NCBI GenBank assembly: GCA_905221615.1
Contig: CAJNDT010000493.1
Span: forward strand, 62,001 to 126,000
From: Symbiodinium sp. CCMP2592
Lineage: Eukaryota; Sar; Dinophyceae; Suessiales; Symbiodiniaceae
Reading direction: 5' to 3'
Length of the DNA stretch: 64,000 nucleotides
In this document: positions 42,001-54,986 of the stretch, piece by piece
Position numbering within the stretch: position 1 is the first letter of the stretch
How the letters are laid out: every line of letters begins with the position of its first letter
Position numbers and translations under genes: made by a program
Notes under the pieces: model-generated
What the model was told of the DNA's origin: nothing
Database searches by the model: none
Seen by the model: the letters and a program-made list of their open reading frames with translations, nothing else

Positions 42001-45000
42001 TTAAACCTCTACGCAGGGAAGCCTTACTTGGAGGGGCAGGGAACTTATTAAGTGGGTTATAAGTAGAGTTATAAGTACCCTAAATGGAGTTACCCGATTA
42101 TAACCCTACTTTTAAACGACTGACTAAGTCCCCTGCCCCTCCCTGTGCAATCCAATAAATAGGCGTACTTCTTCACATGTCACTCAGCTCTAAGGAGACC
42201 CCAAAAATGACAAGGTCGTAAACTGGGATTTGAAGTAACCAGGGAGAAAGAAGTATAAACTTGTGATTCATAATGGCTCCTTTAAGAAAGAAGAAAAGTC
42301 TTAAAGTATGGTACTCCAAAGCCCCTAAACCCCATCCCCTAAGGTACTCGAAAGCCCCTAAGCCCCAACCCCTAAGGTACTCCAAAGCCCCTAAGCCCTA
42401 AACCCTAAGGTATTCAAAGCCCCTAAACCCTAAACCCTAAGGTACTCCAAAGCCCCTAAACCCCAACCCCTAAGGTACTCCAAAGCCCCTAAGCCCTAAA
42501 CCCTAAGGTACTCCAAAGCCCCTAAACCCCAACCCCTAAGGTACTCCAAAGCCCCTAAGCCCCAACCCCTAAGGTACTCCAAAGCCCCTAAGCCCTAAAC
42601 CCTAAGGTACTTCAAAGCCCCTAAACCCTAAACCCTCAGGTACTCCAAAGCCCCTAAACCCCAACCCCTAAGGTACTCCAAAGCCCCTAAGCCCTAAACC
42701 CTAAGGTACTCCAAAGCCCCTAAACCCCAACCCCTAAGGTACTCCAAAGCCCCTAAGCCCCAACCCCTAAGGTACTCCAAAGCCCCTAAGCCCTAAACCC
42801 TAAGGTACTTCAAAGCCCCTAAACCCTAAACCCTAAGGTACTCCAAAGCCCCTAAACCCCAACCCCTAAGGTACTCCAAAGCCCCCAAGCCCTAAACCCC
42901 AAAGGTACTTCAAAGCCCCTAAACCACAAACCCTAAGTACTCCAAAGCCCCTAAGCCCTAAACCCTAACATACTTCAAAGCCCCTAAACCACAAACCCTA
43001 AGTAAAGGGAACCACCGGAGAGACTGGGGTCACCTCCAAAGCTGCCATTGACCCATATCCGGCTGCAGTGGAGATCGCCGGAGTACCAAACCTTCGTTGA
43101 GGATTTAGGGTTAGGGGTTAGGGTTTATTGGCTTACTATTAACCTTGGCTGACTTCTGAAGCCCTCCTAAAAGTTAAACTTTTCGCCTCCGCATTATAGT
43201 TCACAAAATTAGAAGCCTATACATTAATGGTATAGTTCAGAAAGAACCCCGAAAAGTTCAACTCCTAAGAGCCAACCAGAAGAACGCCAAGAAACAGGTC
43301 CTGCGCAAGCGGGTCGCAGCGCGCGGAACAGAGCAGTCGGATGCCTGCGGCACCCCAAAAGACACAGACACACCCCTGAACCCAAACCCCGGGGACAACT
43401 CAAGTCTCCCTAAACAGCCCTCAAGCCCGAAACCTCAACCTCACAACACCAGACTGTTACACCCCTGACCCGTGCGTGAATCTCAAGCTCTACACCCGTC
43501 CTGCTGCGTTGTCGGAAACGGCCGCAAAATGAACCGAAGGGAGAACGCCCCCTTCGAGTTTCGCACGTGCCGCAATCAGGAGACGAGCTGCATCTTTGTG
43601 CTTGAATAACCTGAGATGAAATTCTGGTTATAAAGAACACTGAACCTTACAGTTTTAGCCTCACTAAACTCTTATCCAACCACAAGAGCCACGAAGCACC
43701 CTTTGCAACATTATGGACCGTTGACGAACGGATATATTGCACTGCATTTATTAGGCCAACATCCGTAGGCTTCAAAGCTCCAGGGGCATGGAAAGGTCCA
43801 GCGCCGATGTCCACGGCGGACATCCCAACTTCGGCTGGTCACGGGTTGTCCTGCGGATTCATGCAGCAGTGCGCTAGAAAAACAGTTTTTTGGCTTAATG
43901 TGGATCTGTGCAATGTCTTGGTAGGGTGGTTAATTGCTTTCGTAGGGCTTGGTACTGACATTTTGCTTACCATAAACACATGCGACAAATACTACAACCT
44001 GTAAATGCCTGGTCATGCTCCGAAGGGTCATAACACCTGATAGCGACCAGCGCTTCTCAATTCGTGCTACGACAATCTAAAGATCTCCTTAGAGGCCTAA
44101 GAAGTCCTTACAGAACTCTGGAAAACACATGGGTGGTTGTCAAAATTGTGGTCCCTTCTTGGGTCCCTAATATAATACGGCACCTAATATTTAGGGTACC
44201 CCAAAAAAGGACCATAATTTTGACAACCGACCATCTGGTTCTAAAGAAGTTAGACTTCAGGATTTAGGAGCAAATTTGAGTAGGGTTGCTTTAAAGGTTC
44301 TTTTTAAAGGGGTCTATAAGGAATACTATAAGGAATTACTACCCACATGTCTTCTGGATCCCGCGCTTGTAGGGTCGTTGTGGGTGGATTTCGTGACCCC
44401 TTAACTTGCAGGTTAAGTTTCCAAGCAGCAGGGTTTTAGGGTTAGGGGTCTGGGGGTTTAGGGTTTAGGGGCTTAGGGTTGTCCGGCGTATAACCCATCT
44501 ATACGACTTTACGCAGTCAGTCCCCCGACCTTTCAAGCAAAAGCCCTGGCGAGGGTCCTTTTGCTAGGATCGGCATTGAATTGCAGCAAGTTCTCGATGA
44601 GCTCTGTGTCTCCGCGAAGTGCTGCATAATGCAAGGGCGACCACCTGGATTACTTAGAGGGCTTGGGGATTTAGGGGTTAGGGTGTAGGCTTAGGGCAGG
44701 ACTATGAAGTGGGTTTGTTGTTTCGCTATAAGGCTTGACAGGATTGTATTTTGGTAATGACACGGTCCTTATCATTTCGAACAGAGCTTTGGGGCATACT
44801 ATTTATAGCTCACTGGACCAACACCCAAGGGAATGAAAGTTGAAAAGCTGGGTATACAGCCAATAAGACAGTCCAACCCGACACCCTAAACCCGAAGCCC
44901 GAAACCCTTAATCCGAAGTCCGCACCCCTAAATCCTATTACAGCAGTGCCAGAGCTAGAGAGCGGAATCTATTTCTGGGCGACTGAAACGTCAATTTATG

Positions 45001-48000
45001 GCAGAGCTTGCGTATGGGTTCAGGGCTAAAGAGCAGAGGGGCTTACACCTGGGCCCTTCACCGTAAGAGTTTTTCAGGCTTTTGTGGCTTGTGGTCTGAT
45101 GTTGTGGTCTGGTGGGGATAGGGTGGTCTGGGCTCCGAGTTGAACCGGCTCTCCTGTTTGTTAGGTTTCGCGATGTCTAGAGTCTTGTTGTTCAGGGCGA
45201 AGGGTTCAAGATTGAGAGTTCGGGCAAGTTGTGTCTGTGCCTAATGCAAGAGGCCACAGAGCACAATCAACAACACCACGCCCTACACTTGAAATTTTCT
45301 AACCCTGAACCCTAAACCCTGAACTTGAAATCCCGAAAACTCTAAGCCCTTGATATAGAAGCCTCAGAAATTACCAATACTATGCCTTAGTATAATATAC
45401 CCCGGAACTCCTTAAGGTTCCCTATTATCCTTATAGTATACGTCATATACCCCGAAACTCTATTCTACCTATTAAGGCCCCCATACTGTTGATGATGTAA
45501 ATCCTGCATTCCCTTAAGGACCCTAAGCTATGGGAATTATGGTATATTCCCTTATTATGGGTAATGCAGGAAATATATCATCAACCGTATCAACCTTAAA
45601 CCCCGAACCCTGAGACGACCTGTCTTCTACGAAGCTGGTGGAAGTTACTCAAAGGGGAAAAGGAGGGACCCTTAATGGGGACTCCTACCCTATAATGGGC
45701 TATAGAATGGGTAAATAATAGTTATATTAAGGGTATATACCTAGGGGCGTTTATTAAGGGTGCCTCCTTTTACCCTTGGAGTTACGCTCTCCTCCTGGGT
45801 TTTGGGGTCTGCGGCTCTAGGGCTCAGGGCAAGGCAATCAGCTGAGCCGCTTGCTTCCCGCAGGGCTTCTACTTAAAGGATCATGGGACTTAGTAAGTAA
45901 GGTTTTAAGTAGGTTATAATTAGGATAACCCCACTTAGGGGACTTATGACCCCAATTATAACTTATAACCTACTTACTAAGTCCCATGATCCTTTAAGTA
46001 TATAACCCAAACAGAAGGGATGAGCATCCTAGCCCCAAAAACGTCAGCCTTTTGAAGTAGGACAATAAAGAAAGGTAAACGTTGTCTAACCAGCGCCTCA
46101 GCAAAAGAGTAAAGGAGCTTCTTTGTCATCTGCAACCTAGCTCCTGAGCAGCCCCTTAGGAAAGGGGTTCCTTCCCATCGACCACTTCCAAAAGCCAACC
46201 CCAAACACCACAATAACCAACACGGGCAATATAGGGGGCCTCAATAATGACCTATACAATTTTGGGGGTTTCTTATTGCATTTATAGGTTAACATACCCG
46301 GAAACCCTGTTCTAAGTATCAGGGCCGCGACATTACTGCAGTTCTAGGGAGGAGGCTTCTATCACAAGCTGGTGGCCTCGGTGTTCACGTGTGGGGTTCG
46401 GAGTCTGGTCATCCACCACAGAGCCACCACCGAGTTACCGGAATATCCCTGACGAGTAGCTCAAAATACGGTTTAGGGTTACTTAGTTACCGGAATATCC
46501 CTTAGCAGCACTCTTTAGCTGCAAGAAAAGACTCATCACTTTTGGGCTCTCGCAAGCTTATTTGCTTCAGAAGGCACCCGGAACTGTCGATGTCGCGGAT
46601 GCTTGTAAAGCCGTTCTGGTAGAAGAACTCCTGGTGTTCTGAGGTAAGGTTCACATCACTCAAAGGATCATGGGCATTAGTAGCTCGAGTTCTTATTCGG
46701 GTTGCTTTTATAATTCCTTATATTATAGGGCCCATGTAGGGTACTTGTAACCTTACTCACTAAGTCCCATGAACCTCCAAGTATTACGGTCGAGTAGGGT
46801 ATAGGGTTCAGGTCGTTGAAACAGGTGTTCAACTGTGTCGTAGGATTTGCAGGAGTTGATTCTGAGAACTCTTGCGGGAACGGGGGGGTGGCTTTTGCCG
46901 GGAAGATCTATGCAAGTGTAGTGCACAAGAGCCCCGCGCCATACACCCCAACAGCCAAACAACACGTGGGTAGTTGTCAAAATAAGGGTCCCTTTTTGGG
47001 TCCTTATTCTAATACGGCACCTAATATTTAGGGTACCCAGAAAGGGACCACAATTTTGACCACCCACATTGCTAAGGCTTGCACAAAGCAGTCCAGGCCA
47101 TCAACAGCCCAACGTGCGAATCGCCAGCACTCAAATCTTCAAACGGCATTCATTCAGGAACAGGGGGAGCCTTCATGACCAGAGCCGATTTGGGGTTACA
47201 ATGTTAGAGAAGGGTTTTGAGGGCATACTCCCAATACTTCTAACACCCCCAAAACTACTCTTCCTTGTACGGCACCGCCCGGCAAAGTCATATACACAAA
47301 ACTTGAAGCACCCAATGTAAACAACAATCCACCCTTGAAGCTCTATCTTCCTCCCCCGAGAGAAACCAGCCTAATGTAGGAACCTGATTAAGAAACCCTG
47401 GCCTCATAACACCAAAATAGTCGGATTCATATAAGGAACCCTAACAAATGCCCAGGGTTTCTTCATCAGGCTCCTACATCACCCCCCCAAAAAAAACCCT
47501 TATAGTACCCGTTAAAGCAACCCTTTGTAGAACCCTCATAAAGGCCCAAGGCTTCTTAATCAGGTTCCTACATTACCGTAAGAGGATGCTGCATCTCAAA
47601 CTCTAAACGATAGAACCCCAGACCCAGAATACCAAAACCCTCAACCGTAAGCCCTGAAAGTCTAAGATCCAACGGTTTAGGGTTTACCCTCAACAGCCCC
47701 AAGCCCCCAACTCAGAGCCCTAAACCCCAAACCATGCCCTAAACTGTCAAAGCCCCAGGCCCTAACCAACAACACAAATAAACCGGAGCCCAAGCTCTGC
47801 TACGCTGGCACAGCCGTGGCTGTTTAGCTCGAAGCCAGGAACGAAGTTGCCTTAACTTGGTTGCTGAGCTCATAACATAGGGGCCTTAGTAATCAGAATA
47901 GGGTTTTGGGGCCCGTTATACCAAGATTACAATAAGGAGCCCCCAAAATAGTAGTGGTAATTATTTCGGCGACAATAGTAAGCCCCCCCAAAAGGGCACA

Positions 48001-51000
48001 CTTTCCGTTTGATGAGGGGTAATTTAATACTCTGCCAGGAAGTGTTATGTGTACCCACTCAGCTACCAAGCTAGAGGGAGGCTGAGTTTCCCGACCCAAA
48101 AGAGATTAACGTCGGGGGTCGAGGGTTTTGGGGTTTAGGGAGGTTTAGGGTTATATGGAAGGGCTATAAGAACCACGAAACGGTTCTGATGAACAACCGA
48201 AAAAAAAGGTTAAAGGATGTCAAAAGCTGTGTTGTCAGCCCCACTCCAAGCTGCAGACAGGTTCGACGCTCAAACGCCGGAAGTAGACGCCCTGCAGGTT
48301 CCTAAGCTGGAGGGCAACAAACACGTGTCAAAGGGCGTCCGCTCGTGAAGGGTCTGGGGCTTGGGGTTTAGGTGTTTTTGTGGCGTTCGCGGGTTGGGGT
48401 CTTGGGTTTACGGTTTAAGGGTTCTGAAGTGTCTCCGCTTGAACGCAATCAAGGGGTTCTTCTCAGGTGTCAAGCGTAATCAGAAGAGGGAGCCCACTAG
48501 TTAGGGTCAGGGTTGAGGGTTTAGTTGGAGGTGCCAGGGGACTTAGTAAGTCGTATATAAGTAGGGCTTATAATTGGGTAACTCCATGTAGGGTACTTAT
48601 AACTCTACTTATAACCTGCTTACTAAGTTCCCTGGTCCGCCAAGAAGGGTTGCGTAGAGCGGCAGGTTCGGCGGAATACTCAAACACTTCGGAGTAGTAC
48701 CACCTGGACTCCTAGGATCCTAAACTTTTTCAGGGCTCCTTATTATGAATCCTTTGTGTAAGTCCATTTGTGAACTCTTTCTATAAGTCCATAAAAAGGG
48801 TAGGTTATTTGGGGTTAAGGTACTGATTATTCCAGCCCCAAAAAACTCTAGGACGCCCAGTAACCTAGGAACAAAAAGGACTCATTTTTGGGTCTTGGGT
48901 AGCTTCATAAGGAACCTGGGACTACCTACTTGGAGGATCATGTTAGTAAGTAAGGTTATAAGTACCTTAATTGGGGTTAGAAGGAATTAAAAGTATAGTT
49001 ACCTTACTTATAACGCCAGTTACTAAGTCCCATGATCCTTTAAGTACTGGGAGACCTAGTACTACACTAAACTAAACCCTCAATGTAGGGGCATTAAAAG
49101 CTAGAATAGGGTTCTGGGCTCCATTATACTGTAGTTATGATAAGGAACCCCCAAAATTTTAAAATAGTATAGGTAATTATTTAGGCCCCTAAACTAAACC
49201 CCTATCGTACCCCTTATAGTAATCCTTTTTGACCTCTTTTAAACGGAACCCTCAAAGGAACCCTATTCTAATTATTTAGGCCCCAATTTATAGCAACAGT
49301 GCATTGGCAATCCCAGGCTCAGGTGCCGACGATATGCAGCGAAATCTCCGCTTTTGAGACAGAGCAGCAACTTCTTCATCACCGCTTGTTTCAAAACCTG
49401 GTTTGTGATTCATGAGGTTTGAGGTCTAGGGTTTAGGGTTAGTTTAGTGCTTAGGGTTTCGTTTCAAGCCTGGTTTGTGATTCATGAGGTTTAGGGTTTA
49501 GGGTTCGTTTAGGGTTTAAGGTTTCGTTTCAAAACCTGGTTTGTGACTATAGTGCATGGGTTGGGGGCTCGGGACTGTTCACTGCTGACTAACCAAAAGG
49601 GGAAATGTCGAACTTGAGCTGCAACGTGGTTCCCACCGGAAGACTAGACCTGTAAGCAACAAAAGTAGAGCTTAATAAGGAAGCCAGTCGCGCCCTAGAG
49701 TTTGAAGGTTGGCTCGTGGTGAGCAGCGCAACGTCAATACGCTTAGAAACCCTGCTGACGCTTGAGATATTAGACCCTACACTACGGCCCAAACCCTTTT
49801 GAAAGCTTGGACCTTATACTAAGAACTCTAAACAAGGCCCAAAAGTGAACGTCCTGAGGTCCTGGCTACTAGGTTGGCCCTTTCAAGCCTCTGAAAAATA
49901 TTCGTAAATAGGGTCCTACTATGCCCAATAAGGGAAAATAAGAAAATTGTCCCAAAGGCCTACCTAGGCTATGTCCCCAGCAGGAAGCAGGCCCGAACTT
50001 CTCACGGTCCTCGGGCTCCGTGAACTCGCCCTCGCCCGCCGAGCCGCCCATAAACCCCAGAACCGACCCGACGATTTCCAGGGAGGTCTCCTGGGCTCGG
50101 TTTTTTCTATACTGAACTTAGAACCCTAGCAACAATTAAAATTTTAGCTGTTTCTTAGTGTTTATAATAATTGATAATTAAAAGTTATTTCTAAGTACCC
50201 CTAAGTTTTTGGTGGTTTAATCAAAGGGCCAGAATAATCAGAATAGGGTTGTGGGGGTATATGATACTATACTTATAGTAAGGAACCTCCCCCCCAAAAA
50301 AAACGGATGTCTCCTGGGCTCCAGGAGGGGTCTAGGGGCTTTGCCTTTAGGGGTTCGGGCTTAGAGGCTTGAGGGTGCAGTGCTGGGGGGTCTGGAGCTT
50401 AGGGGTATTGGGATGTTCGGGATTTAGAAGCTAGACCCAAGAGTAACCTAGGAATAAAAAGGGTGCCCTTTTTGGGATAAAGGGGGTTATAAGGGGACCT
50501 AAACCCTTAAAAAGGGAATAAGGGCCTACTCTGGGTCCTAGGAAGAATAAGGGTTCAGGGGTTCAGGGGTTTAGGGCTTTGGGCTTTACGGTCTGGGGGT
50601 TCGGGGGCTTCAGGGGGTTTGGGCTTAGGTTTGGGGTTAGAGTTTAGCCCTAAACCCTAAACCCTACTTATACCAGGAGAAGGTATAACTGGGACGCCGA
50701 GTCTCGCTTCTGATCAGAACCCATGTGTCGTCGGTGGAAAGCTCCCGGACAGCTCTTTCCAGACGACACCTTTCTACCCCAATCCTAAACCCTAAACCCA
50801 TAAACCTAAAACCTAAACCCATACACCTAAACCCTAAGCCCTAAACCCTAAACCCTAGCCAATGTCCAGCGACATCAGAGTTAAAGACTTAGACTTGCTA
50901 CTGCTAGGCAGGAAGAAACGCTCAACCCCAAGGCACATAAGTTCAGCTGTTGGGTCCAGATACCTTGGGTACGGCCCCCACTCAGGAATAGTTGAATAGT

Positions 51001-54000
51001 ATTCATAATATATATATATATATATATATATATTTTAGGACCTTAATTGTAGCCCAATTATAGACTCTTACTGTATGGGGGCAGTACCTCCAAGATTCCT
51101 CTCTACCTCTCAAGCCGCAATTTTCCTGCAACCCCTTCGGTGTGAACCGAGTTAAAGCCTTGAGAAATTCTCTAGAACTAGATTCCTGAGCAGCCCCTGT
51201 AGAATAAGAGTACCCTTTTTCCTACTGTTCGGTTTTGATAAGGACGAAAGGGTACGACTCAGGAACCTAGTAGATCCTAAACCCCTATAGATCCCTTATA
51301 GAACCCTTTGAAGGATCCCTTATACAACCCTTGAGGAAGCCTTTAAAGAGGGTACTACTCAGGGACCCCGAGAAGTGAACCAAGCCACCAGGAGCGCTGA
51401 CCCCAACTGGCTGGCGTCAGCACCCTGGACTCATCCGGGCTGTCGATGACGGGGCAGAGAGCGAAAAAGAAGGAGCATCGGGTGATGTACCACGGAATGC
51501 TTTCCTTTGAATGCTCAGCGTTTGGGGCTGAGCGGTAAGGGTTTAAGGTTTGGGGAGGAGGTAGCCAAAACGAAAGTAAGCTGTAACATTCTCGTCTGCA
51601 TTGGATGCCTTTACATATTGCTAAGGGCACGCGGGTCGAGACCAAGTAAGAAGTACTAGTGGGGCCTTAATAGTTCGAATAGGGTTTTGCGGTATATTAT
51701 ACCATACTTATAGGACTACATAAAGGATCACGGGACTTAGTCAGTAGGTTGTAATTGGGGTTATAAGTCCCCTAAGTGGGGTTCTCCAGATTCTAACCCA
51801 CTTATAACCTTACTTACTACGTCCCATGATCCTTTAAGTAGGTAAATATTAAGACACCAGAACCGAGCTGCGATCGCCTTTGAGAGGTCGCTGTCTCCAG
51901 TCTTCTCATTGCAGCTCCGTTGCTCCAGCTGTGGGCAGGAGATGTAGTCATACCACAAGTATAGAGGCAGAGTCTTGAACCTCAGTGGTCCATCTCATCG
52001 GGCAAGATAGGCGACTCTTCTTGAATCTGGGGACGTAACAAAGACCCTAATTTAGAGAGCTACCCATCTTAAAGTCTTACTTCACACCAATCCAAATTCA
52101 CACCATACATCCTAACACCCTAAACCTCGAAACCCCTAAACCCCTAAAGGCCCTAAAGCCAAGGAACGCTTGCAAAGGGAGGCGCCTGGCCGTGGGAACC
52201 GCTACCTCCGCAGTTGCGAGGGCTTTCTGGGTCTGGGGTTTGGGGTTGGGGCACTTTCAGGGTTTAGGGTTTAGGGGTTTAGGGGTTTTGGGGGCTTAGG
52301 GGATTGGGGGTTAGGTTGCGAGAGCTGAGGGGCTAAATACCCTAGCCCAAATACGATTAACTTTTGAAATTTGTGGTATGGCTATATGAACCTAAAAGGT
52401 TGAAGGTTCTATACTCAGCTACTAGGTCATAGGGAGGGTCTATAGGGTTGTGTAGGGTTCTGTATATAAGGCTGGCTTTATGGTTTATGGCTTTTGGAGG
52501 GTTCCGAAAAAGGTTTATAGCACATGAAGTAGGGTTTGTATTAATTAAGGTTTAGGGAACCTTTTCAGGTTTCCTCTGAGGGTTCGATAGGGGAAGTAAT
52601 AGCCGTTTCCCCTTGCTCTGTAAACCCTAACCTTAGACCCCAGAATTCGGCCAAACCTGGATTATACGGGGACCCTAGCACGTGCAATGCCATTAATTCT
52701 TCCTCCCCCCCTCCTAATGTTACTCGACCTAGTTAGGCTTTTGGGCGCCAGCCACCTCGGTGCTTGGATCCAAGGGAATGAAGCCCACATCGCTCAAGAG
52801 ATGTCGCACAGCACCTGAAACAGACTGAAGGTTCCAGCCGAAGCGCTTCTTCTACGGGTTCTGTACGGCTTCTAGGCGGGCTCTTCAGCTTTTTAACAAT
52901 TCTAAATGGTTTTCCAAAGAGTTATGAAGGTCTTTCACGATTTTACAAGGGTTCTGCAGAAGTTGTATAGGGTTCTCTAGGCTTTCTTTGAAGTTTGGAA
53001 GTTGTCGTGTCTAAGAAATCCAAAACCCCGTGCACGCAGGCCTTCAACCCTTAACCCTCAAGTACCCCAAACCTTCCATAAATGTGTTGCCATCCTACTA
53101 CCCCCGTAGAAAACAAATCAAGATCCTTTGATGTTTAAGGTGCATTTCTCAGTTAAGGTGGCTTGGAGTCTCCGGGCTACGCCCTCCATCCTTGACCTTG
53201 AGCCGCAAGCCCTAGCCCTAAAACCCTAAAACCCAAAGCCTCTCAACGCTGCAACATCTTGACGACAAGGCCTTCTATCCAGGCCTGAATAACTAATGCT
53301 AGTATTCCCTTCTAGTCCCTGCATCTTTCATTGCAATTCGAATAACCCCCCCTGTTGTAATCTTACAAGCACGCCGACATAAGTCTCCATCAAACCTAGT
53401 TCAGTCGCTCTACCCCTAGAAGTGGAGGGGCATACATCCCGGTAGCGCCCCACAGCCACCCTGTAAGACCCTAAACCCCTGAACCCTGGACCCCAAGGAC
53501 CTACCTTGTTAGGGTTCCCTATCATGATTTCTTTATATGGGTAGTTGTCAAAATTGTGGTCCCTTTTTGGGTAGTGCTTAACATGGTAGGTTCTATGGGG
53601 AAGGTAAACCCTAAGGACCCTAAGCCGAAAACGCCCCCAAACCCTTAAACCCCGAAGACTCGAAGCCCTGTAACAGTAGAGCCTCAATGATTAGAATTGG
53701 GTTTTGGGGTATATCATACTATACCTATACTAAGGAACCACCAAAACCCTATTCTAATGATTAAGACCCCTACTTGAAGGCTCCTGGGACTTAGTAAGTA
53801 AGGTTATAAGTAGGTTATAATTAGGATAACCCCACTTAGGGGACCTATAACCCCAATTATAACTTATAACCTACTTACTAAGTCCCATGACCCTTTAAGT
53901 ACAGTAGCAGTCGCCCCACCTTGTAAGACCCGCATCTGCTTGAACTGGGGGTCTGGGTGATGCCTGGGTTCCAAGGCGGCAGCCGTGTTCTGGCTGGCTG

Positions 54001-54954
54001 TGTTTTCAAGCATTTCGATAGGTCTTATGTGGTTTTATACGGGCTTATAGGGCTTTGTAGGGTTTGATAGGGTAAAGGTTACCTGGTTTGCTGCTGTAAA
54101 TAGTAAAGAGCAAAAACAATCATTTTTTGTACTGCAGGTCCCAGACGCAAGGCAACCCACTGGTGGGAAACGAAAACCGCCTTGCCCATGCTGGCGTCAA
54201 AAACAACGATGTCTCCCTTCTCCTGCAAGGTAGGCAATTTGTCAAACAGTTTGGAGAGGATATACAATACAGGTACTTGTGGTGCATTAATAACTCGAAT
54301 AGGGTCTGGCGGCGAACTATACTTGAATTACAGTTTTCGGAGCCCCGACGTGGTATTTGTAATTATTTAGGTCCCGATAGTAAGCTTTCGGGTCGAAGGC
54401 TTACGACTTTGTGGTCAACCTTAAGCCTTGAACGAGTGTCGAGCGAATCCGGGAGGGCACTAGAGATCCCGAGAAATACCTAGTTGCTGAGTTCATTGGC
54501 CCAAAAACGTGTACCCTTTCAGTTCTATAAGGGGTCATAATACCCCCAAAAATGCAAAGTCTGCCCACTCTAAGAATATGAGTCGTATCGTAAGGTCCCC
54601 CTACTAGGGAGTACCGAATTAACTGAACCACCCCGTTTGGGTGGAGAAAGGTGGTGCGCCTTTGCATTCTTGGCAGGTACTTAAAGGATCATGGGACTTA
54701 GTAAGTAAGGTTATAAGTAGGTTATAATTAGGGTAACCCCACTTAGGGGACTTATAACCCCAATTATAACCTACTTACTAAGTCCCATGATCCTCTAAGT
54801 GTTGACCTTCGTTCGACCTGTACAGGCCTTGAAACGCCGCAAGGTTTGGCTTGCTCGCTCGATCTCTTTATCTCTCCATCTCGCTGTCTCTGTCTCTGTG
54901 CGTCTCTGCCTCTCTATTTCTCTGTCTCTGTCTCTCTGTCTCTCTGTCTCTCTG

Positions 54955-54986
<32 letters not shown>

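Noticed and set aside
42310..43001. CRISPR-like regular repeats
   Set aside because: The 33-bp units are contiguous without unique spacers and form a higher-order minisatellite in a eukaryotic intron.
44064..44267. ORFs with VVVKI-VPFWVP-I-IRHLIFRVP (also at 9.8, 27.6, 31.5 and 46.8 kb)
   Set aside because: The recurring peptide is the translation of family-B MITEs, not a protein family.
45824..45826. TGA as the end of the SHQW gene
   Set aside because: Clear ankyrin and C-terminal exons of the same family continue on the same strand down to 37.3 kb; a GC donor before the TGA is more likely.
51370..51530. Plus-strand ORF (LDSSGLSMTGQRAKKKEHRV)
   Set aside because: The minus-strand reading is the IPWYITRC...CPVID exon with matching splice phases.
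52729..52731. TAG as the end of a short SHQW-like protein
   Set aside because: The WYDY, LCPVID and WCRLE exons follow in the expected order and phase.
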